Shown: one piece after another, positions 26,233-36,712 of the stretch | How the letters are laid out: the number at the start of each line of letters is the position of its first letter | Numbering within the stretch: the first letter of the stretch is position 1 | NCBI RefSeq assembly: GCF_900156575.1 | Contig: NZ_FTNY01000004.1 | Span: 1 to 64,000, forward strand | DNA length: 64,000 bases | Reading direction: 5' to 3' | Source of the DNA: Chryseobacterium shigense | GTDB taxonomy: Bacteria > Bacteroidota > Bacteroidia > Flavobacteriales > Weeksellaceae | Made by a program: the position numbers and the translations under genes | The notes under the pieces: generated by a model | What the model was told of the DNA's origin: nothing | Databases searched by the model: none | Seen by the model: the letters and a program-made list of their open reading frames with translations, nothing else

Positions 26233-26264
26233 TTTTTCAGGAATTTAATTAGGGTTCAATGAAA

Positions 26265-26816
26265 TTAATTGACGTTCAGTAAAAACGTGTATAGTTTTTT
26301 GGCCCCTGAAAGGACCTCATTATAGTTTTCTTCAGCGACTTCAGTATCCAGAACCTCTTTAAAATTTTTCCACATGGGTCCTGTATTTTTCTGATAGCAT
26401 CCAAAGAAATTGAACGTTACATTGTCAAAACCTTCCGTTTTAGAAAGCTGTTTTGCGATCACATTTCCACCTAATGTAGAACCTTCGATCACGTACATTG
26501 CCCCTAAAGCTTCATGTTCGTTGTTAAAATGAAGATCGTGTGAAGCCGTTTGGTTTTCTAAAGAAAGGCTTTCAAGATCCTTTTCAATAAGAGGAAGTTT
26601 TACTCTGTTGTTGAGCTGAAGTTTTTCCGAATATTTATCAGATAGACTTCCGAATATTTTGTCTTCACTGTGAAGAAGCATCAGATAATTCGTATTGATG
26701 ATCTTTTTATAGTCCTCTAAAGTGAAAGTTTTGTTGAAAATTTTTCCAGAATTGAAAAGTTTTTCCGCAGCATCGTGATATTCCGCTGTATTTTGCTTAA
26801 GATACTCTGATACCAT
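26265..26816 (-). CDS. bphO: biliverdin-producing heme oxygenase
   Basis: 183 residues, heme oxygenase-like fold. The proximal heme ligand is H14 in AEYHDAAEKL. The distal helix motif ALGAMYVIEGSTLGGNVI is the conserved glycine-rich segment. It opens heme to biliverdin, which is the chromophore of the bacteriophytochrome encoded just upstream. The 27-base gap implies one transcript, so pigment and apoprotein are made together. It might alternatively serve iron release, but context favours phytochrome supply. Confidence 0.9.
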   Translation of the reverse strand: MVSEYLKQNTAEYHDAAEKLFNSGKIFNKTFTLEDYKKIINTNYLMLLHSEDKIFGSLSDKYSEKLQLNNRVKLPLIEKDLESLSLENQTASHDLHFNNEHEALGAMYVIEGSTLGGNVIAKQLSKTEGFDNVTFNFFGCYQKNTGPMWKNFKEVLDTEVAEENYNEVLSGAKKLYTFLLNVN

Positions 26817-26843
26817 AAATAAGGTTTTTAAAGTTTCCCAAAT

Positions 26844-29033
26844 TTACGGTTTTTTGAACGTTAAAATGAAACAAGTACCCTCTTTATTGCTATCATAATC
26901 CACATTTCCACCAATCCTTTTCATAATCCGGTGGACAATAGACAGCCCAACTCCGTTTCCTTTAAACTTTTTAGCATTATCCATTCTGTTGAAGATCTTA
27001 AACATCTTATGCTTTTCCTCCTGTGGAATCCCGATTCCGTTATCAGAGACCCTGTAGACAATATTTTCATCCACCTCTGTTCCCCAGATTTCTACTCTCG
27101 GTTCGTCTCGGTGAGAAGAGTATTTTACTGCATTGTTGATCACATTCAGGAACACCTGATGAAGCATCGTTTTATCAGCAAGGACATCGGGACATTCCTT
27201 AATAATAATTTCACTTTTCGGGCTTTCGAACGTGATTTTTGCATTTTCAGAAATTTTCAGAATTGTATTCGAAGGCTGCAGACGTTCCAGTTCTATCTCG
27301 CTGTGTTTCGCGCGGCTGAGTTCCAGTACATCATGCATCATTTCCGCCATATTGTCGATTTCTTCAACAATGGAGGTCAGTTTATTTCTATTTTTCTCTG
27401 TTTTCTCAAAATTAGAAAGCAGCATCTGAGCATTCAGTTTCATGACGGTCAGAGGAGTTCCCAGGTCATGTGAAATGGTATAAGAGAAACTGTCAAGTTC
27501 CTCATTTACTTTTCTCAATTCATTGTTCAGCGCTTTGATTGCATTATATTGTTTGTGAGAAGTCTCAAGGATCACATCCCGGATGGCCTGTACAGAACTG
27601 ATATCTCTGGAATTCCACCTTTTAGAATTTCCTTTTATATTTTCGGTGAAAATGTGAAAAGATGTTCTCGGAGAAATGATATGTTTTTCTTCCCCATTCT
27701 GCAAAATCACCCCTACTTGTTTCTCTGGATTGCCCGCCCAGTTGATATGCTCGCTAAATTCTTTTCGGAACCAGATCAGCATTTCTTTTTTGCTTCTTTC
27801 AATAAAATAAATAATGATTCCGGCTGCATTTTCAGTCAGTTCCAATTCCTCTCCGTAATCCTTAAGAAAAGTTCTGCTGACATAAATACTTTCTTTCGTA
27901 TTTTCAAGAGCCCAGTGCGCAATTCGGTCAATCGCTTCACGTTCCGGCACAGTTCCTACCGTCACCGGTTCTCCGTCTGAGATAATAACCAGACCATCTG
28001 CTTCAGGAAGTTTTCGGAGCTTTCCTTTATTGTCTGCCAGGGAATCAAAAAGATTATTATGCTTTAAAAATTCTGCTTTCAGCTGCGAAGCTCTTTCGTT
28101 CAGTTCAAGACGGTAGTTCAGTTCGTTTTTAGATTTGAATGAAGAATAGGCATTGGAAGCAAGAGCTGTAAAGATTCCCGCCTGCACTCTGTCTTCAAGA
28201 TCAATATGCTTAGCCTCCGAATTCTGGCAGGTCACCAGTCCCCAAAGATAATCATCAATAATAATGGATACACTGAAGCTGGAAGAAGCTCCGGAGTTTT
28301 TGATATATTGCCCGTGAACCGGTGACATTCCTCTTGAACCTACAAAAGTAAGATCAATACTTTCATCCGACCTACTTATAAGAGGAACCGTTTCCGAATA
28401 CACGTTACTGAATATTCTTTTTCTTTTCTTCAAATAAAGTTCTCTCGCCTGTCTCGGAATATCAGACTCCGGGTAATGAAGACCGAGATAACTTTCCATA
28501 TTCTCATCTCTTTTCTCTGCAATCACTTTACCAGAGCCGTCCATCATAAATTTATAAACCATCATCCGGTCATAATTGACGATCTTGGAAAGCGTACTCA
28601 ACAGTTGCTCCCAAAGCTCCTTCTCGTTGTCGATAACATAAAAATTATCATACTTATTGGAAATACGCTTATTGGGGTTTTCCTGTACCGCTTCAAATTC
28701 GAGAAAAATATGTTTCCCGCTTCTTAAAATAGAAAAATGATATTCTTTTCCACCGATGAATACCTTATCAAAATGAGTTTCATTTTCTCTCTTTGTAAAG
28801 TCCTGAATAGAGGTATAGAGGTCAGAATCTATCACAGAACGGAAGATTTCAGGAAAATCCGTAAGCTTCCTGTCAAAAAGCTGTTCTGCTTTTTCGACCG
28901 TAAATATATCCGTGATATTCCTGCTGAAAAGAGTAATGGAATGAGATCCTGCGTCAATGCCAATCAGATATCCAAAACTTTGTATATACCCAGGGATATG
29001 GATGGGTTCTTCATGACACTCTACAAAATTCAT
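26844..29033 (-). CDS. bphP: bacteriophytochrome histidine kinase
   Basis: 729 residues. Order: N-terminal extension with the likely bilin-binding C6 (VECHEEPIHIPGYIQ), PAS (about 10-110), GAF (about 130-300, with ESDIPRQARELY at 189-200), PHY (about 310-490, WFRKEFSEHINWAGNP and PRTSF tongue at 455-459), HisKA with phosphorylated H522 in SYTISHDLGTPL, and HATPase (about 615-729; N-box NVINNAVKYS, G1 DNGIGIP, G2 GNGVGLSIVHRIM). All elements of a red/far-red sensing kinase are present. No response regulator is adjacent, so its partner is elsewhere. Confidence 0.93.
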   Translation of the reverse strand: MNFVECHEEPIHIPGYIQSFGYLIGIDAGSHSITLFSRNITDIFTVEKAEQLFDRKLTDFPEIFRSVIDSDLYTSIQDFTKRENETHFDKVFIGGKEYHFSILRSGKHIFLEFEAVQENPNKRISNKYDNFYVIDNEKELWEQLLSTLSKIVNYDRMMVYKFMMDGSGKVIAEKRDENMESYLGLHYPESDIPRQARELYLKKRKRIFSNVYSETVPLISRSDESIDLTFVGSRGMSPVHGQYIKNSGASSSFSVSIIIDDYLWGLVTCQNSEAKHIDLEDRVQAGIFTALASNAYSSFKSKNELNYRLELNERASQLKAEFLKHNNLFDSLADNKGKLRKLPEADGLVIISDGEPVTVGTVPEREAIDRIAHWALENTKESIYVSRTFLKDYGEELELTENAAGIIIYFIERSKKEMLIWFRKEFSEHINWAGNPEKQVGVILQNGEEKHIISPRTSFHIFTENIKGNSKRWNSRDISSVQAIRDVILETSHKQYNAIKALNNELRKVNEELDSFSYTISHDLGTPLTVMKLNAQMLLSNFEKTEKNRNKLTSIVEEIDNMAEMMHDVLELSRAKHSEIELERLQPSNTILKISENAKITFESPKSEIIIKECPDVLADKTMLHQVFLNVINNAVKYSSHRDEPRVEIWGTEVDENIVYRVSDNGIGIPQEEKHKMFKIFNRMDNAKKFKGNGVGLSIVHRIMKRIGGNVDYDSNKEGTCFILTFKKP

Positions 29034-29050
29034 ATAATTCTTTGATCAAT

Positions 29051-29058
29051 CAAAGATA
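29051..29058 (-). promoter_or_regulatory. -7 box of bphP-bphO promoter
   Basis: TATCTTTG on the minus strand, about 18 bases before the bphP start. No clear -33. Confidence 0.5.
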
Positions 29059-29415
29059 ACGATTTTTTTAACGAGATATTACTTTGTGGTATGAAATCAT
29101 AAAAGTACTGAAAATACAGTCACCTTACCCATCCGGAAGGTATAATACCCTGTATTTCAAACAAAAATCCTTTGCTTTTTCAACAGTAATCAAGGCATTT
29201 CACACATAATATACTAATTTTTCTGTCACTGATCAAGTTTAATTTTCTGATCATGATTCATCACATGAATTTTACATTAATATCCAAAATACTTATGTTA
29301 ATTAAACAAAATTTATTAAATTTATATCACCAAATAATGAATACATTTAAAAATTCATAAATTTCTTTGTATTATTTTCAATGAAATCCTCTTTTAAATT
29401 CAAAATAATAGTACT
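29059..29415. other. gap between divergent bphP and amidohydrolase
   Basis: AT-rich, no gene seen on either strand. Presumably holds the promoter of the plus-strand operon starting at 29416; the nearest partial box (TTTCTTTG at about 29363) lacks the TA. Confidence 0.4.
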
Positions 29416-30462
29416 ATGAAAAAGTTCCCCTTAATTATTTTCACATGTATCCTCACCATAGGAATCGGTAGCGGCTATGAAGCTTGTACAAGAATAGTCT
29501 ATAAAGGTACCGACAATACTGTGATCACTGCAAGATCCATGGACTGGCGTGACGAAATACCTGCTAACCTATGGGTGTTTCCCAGAGACATCCGGCGAAC
29601 CGGCGAAGTAGGGGCATCTTCCATACAATGGACCTCCAAATATGGAAGCATCATCAGTTCTTCATGGGACATCGCTTCATCAGATGGGATGAACGAAAAG
29701 GGACTTGTCGCCAATATGCTATGGCTGGGTGAATCTCAATACCCCGAATTCAATCCTAAAGGAAGACAAAAGGGACTGGCTATTTCCCTTTGGGCACAGT
29801 ATTTTCTGGATAATTTTGCAACCGTAAAAGATGCGGTAGACCATCTAAAAAAAGACCCGTTTATTATTGTAAGCGACTATATTCCGGGTACCGAAAAATT
29901 TGCCACCGTACACCTTTCTATTTCCGATGCCTCAGGAGACAACGCCGTATTTGAATACATCAACGGAAAACTGGTTGTACACCACGACCCCAAATACACC
30001 GTGATGACCAACTCTCCTGTTTTCGATGAGCAGCTGGCTTTAAATAATTACTGGCAAGGCATTCCGGGAACCATTATGCTTCCGGGAACCAACCGTGCCG
30101 CCGACCGTTTTGTAAGAGCATCCTATTATATCAATGCGATTCCTAAAACCAGTGATACGCGCACCGCAGTCGCGAGTGTATTCAGCGTGATCAGAAACTG
30201 TTCGGTACCCTACGGAATCACGTCCGATACAGAGCCTAATATTTCATCCACAAGATGGCGTTCGGTTTCCGACCAGAAAAATCTGGTTTATTATTTCGAA
30301 ACGGTATTTACCCCTAACACTTTCTGGGTAGACCTTAAAGATTTTGACCTGAGTCCAAAAGCCAAAGTAATGAAACTGGATTTGAGTAACTTCCAGACTT
30401 ACAATGGAAAATCCAACGAAGATTTTAAGGAATCGGCCTCTTTTAAGTTCTTAGGCATCTAA
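29416..30462 (+). CDS. linear amide C-N hydrolase (choloylglycine/PVA type)
   Basis: 348 residues, Ntn hydrolase of the penicillin V acylase/bile salt hydrolase family. The signal peptide ends just before C24 in YEACTRIVYKG, which would become the N-terminal catalytic nucleophile. ARSMDWRDE is the conserved first motif, and GMNEKGLVANMLWL and MTNSP are further conserved blocks. It is exported, so it would cut amide bonds of external or periplasmic substrates such as acyl-homoserine lactones, conjugated acids or penicillin V. Substrate cannot be read. First gene of a plus-strand run with a porin, a DASS transporter and sdhCAB. Confidence 0.88.
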   Translation: MKKFPLIIFTCILTIGIGSGYEACTRIVYKGTDNTVITARSMDWRDEIPANLWVFPRDIRRTGEVGASSIQWTSKYGSIISSSWDIASSDGMNEKGLVANMLWLGESQYPEFNPKGRQKGLAISLWAQYFLDNFATVKDAVDHLKKDPFIIVSDYIPGTEKFATVHLSISDASGDNAVFEYINGKLVVHHDPKYTVMTNSPVFDEQLALNNYWQGIPGTIMLPGTNRAADRFVRASYYINAIPKTSDTRTAVASVFSVIRNCSVPYGITSDTEPNISSTRWRSVSDQKNLVYYFETVFTPNTFWVDLKDFDLSPKAKVMKLDLSNFQTYNGKSNEDFKESASFKFLGI

Positions 30463-30489
30463 ATTATATACTCATTAAACACAAATACT

Positions 30490-31650
30490 ATGACCCCTTT
30501 TTCACCCAAAAAGAGAAGCCTGATCTTTTGTGCTCTACTCGCTGGTTTTTTCGCCGGTGCACAGACCCGGGACTCTCTGCAGCAGAACAAACAGGAGGAA
30601 GACAACGTGAAATATCCGGTGCTTCAGATTAAAGGTCTTTTCCAGGCACGCTATCTTGTCGGCATGACCGAAGATGTCGACGTGAATGGTTTGCACCATG
30701 CAGACGGATCAGGAACCAGTAACAATTTCATGCTTAAATACATGAGAGTTCAGGTACGTGCGCAGATCAGCAAAAGAGCCGAAGTTGTAGCACTTGCCAA
30801 TCTCGCTGATTTTAAAAATGATCCTAAAAGCAGAGTCCTTGAAAATGCGTACTTGAAATATACCTTCAATCCTAAACTAGCCTTTACTGCCGGACAGTTC
30901 AGACCCTGGTTCGGTATTGAGGAGACCTATCCTATCGATATCATCAAATCTCTGGACTGGTCCAATCAGTATACGGAATTTGGAAAACTGGGCTGGACGA
31001 GTTTTCAGATCGGACTTTCTGCCACCGGACAACTTCAACTGGGTAAAATCCCCTTCCAATACGCTGTTTCCGTTGTTAATGGAAACGGAAAAAACCAAGT
31101 CAATGATAATGACAGCGGAAAACAATATTCTACAAGACTGGTTTTCGGTCTGTCAAAAAAATATAATTTCAATGTAGGACTGAATGGTGGTATTGGTGAA
31201 GTTTTCAGCAAAAAAGTATATGCAGTAGGAGTTGACCTCAGCTCACTGATCCATTTTGATCCAAAATGGAGTCTGGATATGCAACTGGAAGCCAAACAGG
31301 CAACCAACCACGTTCTTTACAATGCTGTCAGCCCTGAACTGAGACCCTACAATCCTGACCAATATCTGATTCGTGGCGCTTATTTTCTTCCGAATGTAAG
31401 ATACGAGATCAATCATAAAAACCTCAGTGCCTTCGAGCTCTCTTGCCGGTACGAATATATCGATACCAATTTCAGACTAAACTCCAATCCAAGACAGACC
31501 ATTACTCCAATGGTCGGACTGGAATTCCTGAAGAACTATGGAGCAAGAATCCAGCTGGGCATACAATTCGACCGTTACAAATATCAGGTAGACAACACCT
31601 CACAATACAATAACAATCTATTCATTGTTCAGGTGCAAAGTAGATTTTAA
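30490..31650 (+). CDS. outer-membrane porin (OprO/P-like)
   Basis: 386 residues with a signal peptide (about 1-24, ending AGAQ). The body is made of amphipathic beta strands and ends in QVQSRF, with a terminal Phe typical of outer-membrane barrels. KYMRVQVRAQISKRAEVVAL and FTAGQFRPWFGIEETYP are the phosphate-selective porin O/P landmarks. Expected 16-strand trimeric anion-type channel. Here it precedes a dicarboxylate transporter, so it may pass organic anions rather than phosphate. Confidence 0.82.
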   Translation: MTPFSPKKRSLIFCALLAGFFAGAQTRDSLQQNKQEEDNVKYPVLQIKGLFQARYLVGMTEDVDVNGLHHADGSGTSNNFMLKYMRVQVRAQISKRAEVVALANLADFKNDPKSRVLENAYLKYTFNPKLAFTAGQFRPWFGIEETYPIDIIKSLDWSNQYTEFGKLGWTSFQIGLSATGQLQLGKIPFQYAVSVVNGNGKNQVNDNDSGKQYSTRLVFGLSKKYNFNVGLNGGIGEVFSKKVYAVGVDLSSLIHFDPKWSLDMQLEAKQATNHVLYNAVSPELRPYNPDQYLIRGAYFLPNVRYEINHKNLSAFELSCRYEYIDTNFRLNSNPRQTITPMVGLEFLKNYGARIQLGIQFDRYKYQVDNTSQYNNNLFIVQVQSRF

Positions 31651-31671
31651 CCGCTTAAATATTTATAGATC

Positions 31672-33102
31672 ATGAAAGAAATTAATATCAGAAATATCGC
31701 GATAACGTTTGCCGTTGCGCTGATCATATGGTTTATTCCTGCCCCGGAAGGAGTTGCTGAAAATGCCTGGCATCTGTTTGCTATTTTTGCGGCAACCATC
31801 CTAGGAATTATCCTTAAAGCGGCGCCCATGGGAACCATGTGTATGATGGCCATTGCATTGACAGCGCTTACTCAGGTGGTAGCTCCCGGAGATGCAGGAA
31901 AATCAATCACAAAAGCCCTTTCCGGATTCGGGGATAAAGTCATTTGGCTGATCGGAATCTCATTCTTTATTGCCAGAGGCTTTATTAAAACAGGACTAGG
32001 AAACCGGATTGCTTTTTTATTTATCAGAATCTTCGGTAAAAGCTCATTAGGACTGGCTTACGGACTTGGACTTGCCGATGTATGTCTTGCTCCCGCGATC
32101 CCAAGTAATACAGCAAGAGGCGGTGGAATCATCTACCCTATCATGAAATCGATGGCCATCAGCTTTGACTCTGTTCCTGAAAAACCGGAAACCCACAGAA
32201 AACTAGGTTCTTTCCTTACTCTGAACAGCTATTATATGAACCTCATCGCATCTTCTATGTTTCTTACCGGAACAGCAAGTAACCCGATGTGTCAGAAATT
32301 TGCAGCGAATTTAGGAATCAATATTACCTGGATGTCATGGGCTGCTGCCGGATTCGTTCCCGGAATGGTAGCCTTCTTTGTAGTGCCTTTGGTTTTATAC
32401 AAATTGTATCCACCTGAATTGAAAAAAACAGCAGATGCACCGAAAATGGCGGCTCAGAAATTAAAAGAAATGGGCCCTATTTCCAGAAATGAATGGTTGA
32501 TGTTATTAGCATTCTTTATTCTTTTAGCCCTTTGGATATTTGGAGGCACATTATCTATTGATGCGACGACAACCGCTTTTATTGGACTTACGATGTTACT
32601 TCTTACTTCCGTATTGACCTGGGAAGATATCAAAGGGGAAAAAGGAGCCTGGGACACCATCATATGGTTTGCCGTTCTGGTGATGATGGCCAGTTCTTTA
32701 AATGAGCTCGGTTTTATTGGCTGGTTCAGCGATCTGATCAAAGTGAAAATCGGAGGATTAAGCTGGCAGATTGCGTTTCCGGTGATCATTGTGGTGTATT
32801 TCTTCAGTCACTATATTTTCGCCAGTGCAACAGCTCATGTGGCAGCGATGTATGCTGCTTTATTAGGAGTGGGAGTCTCTTTAGGAATTCCACCCATGTT
32901 GCTGGCAATGATGCTAGGTTTTCTGGGTTCAATTTATGGAGTACTTACCCACTATGGCCACGGCCCGGCTCCGGTGTTTTATGGAAGCGGCTATGTAGAA
33001 CTGAAAGCCTGGTGGCTGCGGGGTCTTGAAATCGGGATTGTGTTACTGATCATCTATATGGTCGTCGGAGGACTTTGGATGAAAGTTTTAGGATATTATT
33101 AA
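31672..33102 (+). CDS. DASS family divalent anion:Na+ symporter
   Basis: 476 residues, about 11-12 membrane segments, inner membrane. The substrate/sodium motif SNT is at 145-147 (PAIPSNTARGG), and a SNP variant at 203-205. The family carries C4-dicarboxylates, citrate or 2-oxoglutarate; the CitT/YbhI-type length and the long N-terminal half fit this. Located 18 bases before sdhC, so it may bring in succinate or malate. Substrate inferred from context only. Confidence 0.85.
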   Translation: MKEINIRNIAITFAVALIIWFIPAPEGVAENAWHLFAIFAATILGIILKAAPMGTMCMMAIALTALTQVVAPGDAGKSITKALSGFGDKVIWLIGISFFIARGFIKTGLGNRIAFLFIRIFGKSSLGLAYGLGLADVCLAPAIPSNTARGGGIIYPIMKSMAISFDSVPEKPETHRKLGSFLTLNSYYMNLIASSMFLTGTASNPMCQKFAANLGINITWMSWAAAGFVPGMVAFFVVPLVLYKLYPPELKKTADAPKMAAQKLKEMGPISRNEWLMLLAFFILLALWIFGGTLSIDATTTAFIGLTMLLLTSVLTWEDIKGEKGAWDTIIWFAVLVMMASSLNELGFIGWFSDLIKVKIGGLSWQIAFPVIIVVYFFSHYIFASATAHVAAMYAALLGVGVSLGIPPMLLAMMLGFLGSIYGVLTHYGHGPAPVFYGSGYVELKAWWLRGLEIGIVLLIIYMVVGGLWMKVLGYY

Positions 33103-33120
33103 TCAAATAAATAAAAAAAT

Positions 33121-33777
33121 ATGCTGTCAACCTTGTCAAGAAAAATGCTGATGTGCCTTACAGGACTATTCCTGAGCTTCTTCCTGTTGATTCATTTCTT
33201 GGGAAATCTTCAGCTGTTTCTTCCACCGGAGCAGGCGCACCTGCAGTTTAATGCCTATTCGCATTTTCTGTCCGGCAATATTCTCATCAAAATGGTTTCC
33301 TATGTGCTGTATGGAAGTATTATTCTGCATGCACTGGACGGATTGGTCATTACCCTGAAAAATAAAAAATCAGGAGGTAGTTATCAGTCGGAAAGACGGG
33401 GGCGAGCCAGCAAATGGTATTCCCGGAATATGGGAATTCTAGGAACCTTCATTCTCATCTTTCTGGTGATTCATTTTCAGAATTTCTGGTACGTCTACAA
33501 ATTTGGAAACCCACCGCTGGACGAGAACGGAAATAAGGACCTGTACATTCTGGTAGTAACTGTTTTCAAAGAATGGTGGTACGTCATCATTTATGTTGTA
33601 TCGATGGGAGCTTTATGCTATCATCTGATCCATGGGATTCACAGCTCGGCGAGAACATTGGGATTGTACCATCCTAAGTTTGTAAAATGGTTCAAAACCG
33701 CCGGAATTGCCTACGCTGTCATTATCAGTATCGGTTTTGCGCTGATGCCGGTTTATGTATTCTTTACTGCCCATTAA
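33121..33777 (+). CDS. sdhC: succinate dehydrogenase cytochrome b subunit
   Basis: 218 residues, five membrane helices, the diheme cytochrome b558 of B-type succinate:quinone reductases (as in Wolinella and Bacillus). Candidate heme histidines are in [31 protein letters not shown] and YHLIHGIHS. It passes electrons from SdhAB to menaquinone. Followed by sdhA after 11 bases. Confidence 0.9.
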   Translation: MLSTLSRKMLMCLTGLFLSFFLLIHFLGNLQLFLPPEQAHLQFNAYSHFLSGNILIKMVSYVLYGSIILHALDGLVITLKNKKSGGSYQSERRGRASKWYSRNMGILGTFILIFLVIHFQNFWYVYKFGNPPLDENGNKDLYILVVTVFKEWWYVIIYVVSMGALCYHLIHGIHSSARTLGLYHPKFVKWFKTAGIAYAVIISIGFALMPVYVFFTAH

Positions 33778-33788
33778 ACAGAAAAATT

Positions 33789-35705
33789 ATGATCTTAAAT
33801 TCAAAAATACCTCAAGGCCCGTTAGAACAAAAATGGGACTATTATAAAAAGAAAGCCAAACTGGTTAACCCTGCCAACCGTAAAAAACTGGACGTTATCG
33901 TTGTAGGAACAGGACTGGCAGGAAGCTCTATTGCTGCTTCTATGGGTGAGATGGGCTACAATGTTAAATCATTTTGTTTTCAGGACAGCCCGAGAAGGGC
34001 ACATTCCGTAGCTGCACAAGGCGGTGTGAATGCCGCTAAAAATTATAAAAATGATGGAGACAGTGTTTACAGAATGTTTGTAGACACGCTTAAAGGCGGA
34101 GACTTCAGAGCCCGTGAAGCGAATGTCTACCGTATGGCAGAATGTTCTTTAAACCTTATTGATCAGGCCGTAGCACAGGGTGTTCCGTTCGGTCGTGAAT
34201 ATGGCGGCTACCTCAACAACCGTTCCTTCGGTGGAGTTCAGGTGAGCCGGACATTTTATGCAAGAGGACAGACGGGGCAACAGTTGCTTCTGGGTGCTTA
34301 TCAGGCGCTCATGAGACAAGTGGGAAAAGGTACCGTACAGTTGTATTCCAGACATGAAATGCTTGATCTTGTCATGATTGATGGCAAAGCAAGAGGAATT
34401 ATCGTAAGAAATCTGGATACCGGAGAAATAGAGAGGCATGCTGCCCATACTGTAGTTTTGGCCACGGGAGGTTATGGAAAAATCTACTATCTCTCCACTC
34501 TGGCAATGGGATGCAACGGATCTGCAATCTGGAGAGCTCATAAAAAAGGAGCTTTGATGGCTTCCCCAAGCTGGATTCAGGTACACCCTACTTCGCTTCC
34601 TCAGTCCGGAGATTACCAGTCCAAATTAACCCTGATGTCAGAATCATTGCGTAATGACGGAAGGATCTGGGTGCCTTCAAAAACGGATGAAAGCAGATTG
34701 CCTAATGACATTCCGGAAAACGAAAGGGATTATTATCTGGAACGGAGATATCCTGCATTTGGAAATCTCGCTCCGAGAGATATTTCATCCCGTGCTGCCA
34801 AAGAAAGAATTGACGCTGGTTTTGGAATCGGGCCTCTGAAAAATGCGGTGTATCTTGATTTTTCCAAAGCGATACGAGAACAGGGAAAGGAAAAAATTCA
34901 GGAGAAATATGGGAATTTATTTGATATGTACCTTAAAATTACCGGATACAATGCTTATAATGAACCGATGATGATTTCTCCTTCAGCGCACTTTTCAATG
35001 GGTGGGCTTTGGGTAGATTATGAGCTGATGACGACCATTCCCGGCTTGTTTGCCCTGGGAGAGGCTAATTTTGCGGATCACGGAGCCAACAGACTGGGAG
35101 CCAATTCACTGCTGCAGGCTTCTGTAGATGGTTATTTTATTGCTCCTTACACGATTGCCAATTATCTTGCAGATGAAATTCATACCGGAAAAATTTCTTC
35201 AGATGCTCCTGAGTTTGAAGCAGCAGAAAATGCCGTAAAAAAACAAATTAACGATTTCATGAGTATCAGAGGAACCAAAACCGTTGACTACTTCCATAAA
35301 ACACTGGGTAAACTTTTATATGATTATTGTGGTCTGGCCAGAAATGAAGAAGGTCTGAACTATGCCATCGAAGAAATCAGGAAATTAAAAGAAGAATTCT
35401 ACAGGGACGTACGGGTTTCCGGACAGGGAGATGCCATGAATACGGAGCTGGAAAAAGCAGGCCGCATCGCCGATTATTTTGAAATCGGTGAACTGATGTG
35501 CTACGATGCTTTAACCCGAAACGAATCCTGTGGCGCCCACTTCAGGGAAGAATTTCAAACGCCTGACGGAGAAGCTTTAAGAAATGATGCCGACTATCAG
35601 TTTATCTCAGCATGGGCATGGAAAGGTGAAAACAATGAGCCTGAACTGATCAAAGAACCGCTGATATTCGAAGAGATACAACCTACAGTAAGAAGCTACA
35701 AATAA
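33789..35705 (+). CDS. sdhA: succinate dehydrogenase flavoprotein subunit
   Basis: 638 residues from ATG 33789. The frame is open upstream to 33687, but that would overlap sdhC. FAD site GTGLAGSS (40-47), covalent FAD His72 in [15 protein letters not shown], and catalytic Arg in the [22 protein letters not shown] HGANRLGAN block. [10 protein letters not shown] is the dicarboxylate-binding His segment. It oxidises succinate to fumarate in the TCA cycle, or reverses this under low oxygen. Confidence 0.95.
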   Translation: MILNSKIPQGPLEQKWDYYKKKAKLVNPANRKKLDVIVVGTGLAGSSIAASMGEMGYNVKSFCFQDSPRRAHSVAAQGGVNAAKNYKNDGDSVYRMFVDTLKGGDFRAREANVYRMAECSLNLIDQAVAQGVPFGREYGGYLNNRSFGGVQVSRTFYARGQTGQQLLLGAYQALMRQVGKGTVQLYSRHEMLDLVMIDGKARGIIVRNLDTGEIERHAAHTVVLATGGYGKIYYLSTLAMGCNGSAIWRAHKKGALMASPSWIQVHPTSLPQSGDYQSKLTLMSESLRNDGRIWVPSKTDESRLPNDIPENERDYYLERRYPAFGNLAPRDISSRAAKERIDAGFGIGPLKNAVYLDFSKAIREQGKEKIQEKYGNLFDMYLKITGYNAYNEPMMISPSAHFSMGGLWVDYELMTTIPGLFALGEANFADHGANRLGANSLLQASVDGYFIAPYTIANYLADEIHTGKISSDAPEFEAAENAVKKQINDFMSIRGTKTVDYFHKTLGKLLYDYCGLARNEEGLNYAIEEIRKLKEEFYRDVRVSGQGDAMNTELEKAGRIADYFEIGELMCYDALTRNESCGAHFREEFQTPDGEALRNDADYQFISAWAWKGENNEPELIKEPLIFEEIQPTVRSYK

Positions 35706-35717
35706 AAAACAAAAATT

Positions 35718-36467
35718 ATGGATTTACATCTTAAGATATGGAGACAGAAAGATAAACAGAGTGAAGGAAAACTGGTCAGCTATGATCTGAAAGAACTGAA
35801 CCCTCACATGTCTTTCCTGGAAATGCTGGATACTTTAAATGAAAAGCTCATTACGGAAGGCGACGAACCTGTGGAATTTGATCACGATTGCCGTGAAGGA
35901 ATCTGCGGACAGTGTGGCATGATGATCAACGGAATTGCCCACGGACCTTTAAAAAACACAACGACCTGTCAGCTTCACTTAAGGTCTTTCAAAAACGGTG
36001 AAACGATTTTAATTGAGCCTTTCCGGGCGGAGGCTTTTCCTGTAAAAAAAGACCTCAAAGTCGACCGCTCCGCTTTTGACCGAATTATTTCTTCAGGCGG
36101 ATTTGTTTCTGTAAATACAGGTCAGTCTCCGGATGCCACAGCCATTGCGGTGACCCATCAGACTGCCGAAGAAGCCTTTGATTCTGCCGCCTGCATTGGA
36201 TGTGGCGCCTGTGTGGCTACCTGCAAAAACGGAAGTGCCGCTTTATTCACTTCTGCAAAAATCACGCACATGGTGCTTCTCCCACAAGGGAAGGAGGAAC
36301 GGAGCAGCCGTGTCCTGAATATGGTTTCTCAGATGGATCATGAACTTTTCGGGCACTGTTCGAATACCGAAGCCTGTGAAGTAGAATGTCCGCAGGGAAT
36401 TTCTGTTCTGAACATCGCAAGAATGAATTACGAATTTGGAAGGGCACTGTTCTTCAGGAAAAAGTAA
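35718..36467 (+). CDS. sdhB: succinate dehydrogenase iron-sulfur subunit
   Basis: 249 residues. The [2Fe-2S] ligands are C58, C63, C66 and C84. A second set, C159, C162, C165 (CIGCGAC), is with C224 for one cluster, and C169, C214 and C220 for the other, in the standard arrangement for [4Fe-4S] and [3Fe-4S] centres. Completes sdhCAB. Confidence 0.94.
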   Translation: MDLHLKIWRQKDKQSEGKLVSYDLKELNPHMSFLEMLDTLNEKLITEGDEPVEFDHDCREGICGQCGMMINGIAHGPLKNTTTCQLHLRSFKNGETILIEPFRAEAFPVKKDLKVDRSAFDRIISSGGFVSVNTGQSPDATAIAVTHQTAEEAFDSAACIGCGACVATCKNGSAALFTSAKITHMVLLPQGKEERSSRVLNMVSQMDHELFGHCSNTEACEVECPQGISVLNIARMNYEFGRALFFRKK

Positions 36468-36493
36468 CTGAAAAAATACCTTTGAATATCCTC

Positions 36494-36520
36494 CTTGGCA
36501 AGATTCAAAACCTTGCCAAG
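36494..36520 (+). repeat. CTTGGCAAG inverted repeat after sdhB
   Basis: Nine-base perfect arms CTTGGCAAG and CTTGCCAAG with a 9-base loop, 26 bases after the sdhB stop. There is no T-run, so it may be a dispersed repeat or an RNA-end hairpin rather than a simple terminator. Confidence 0.5.
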
Positions 36521-36712
36521 CATAACTTCCGAAACTTTCGTCAAGCTTCCAGTCTAAGGATTGATGATAGCCACTACTCTGACCCAAACTGCGGAACCGC
36601 CCACAATTTTCAGCAGAAATACACTGACTTTAAACCCTGAAGAAGGCAATGCACTGAGGTTGGTAAGTTGTTCAATTATATTGAGAAAGTGTAAAAAGAC
36701 AAGAACATCAAA

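Noticed and set aside
36468..36712. Small reading frames between sdhB and the minus-strand membrane protein
   Set aside because: The possible peptides have odd composition and no supporting start or family. They look like chance frames; the only solid feature is the CTTGGCAAG repeat.
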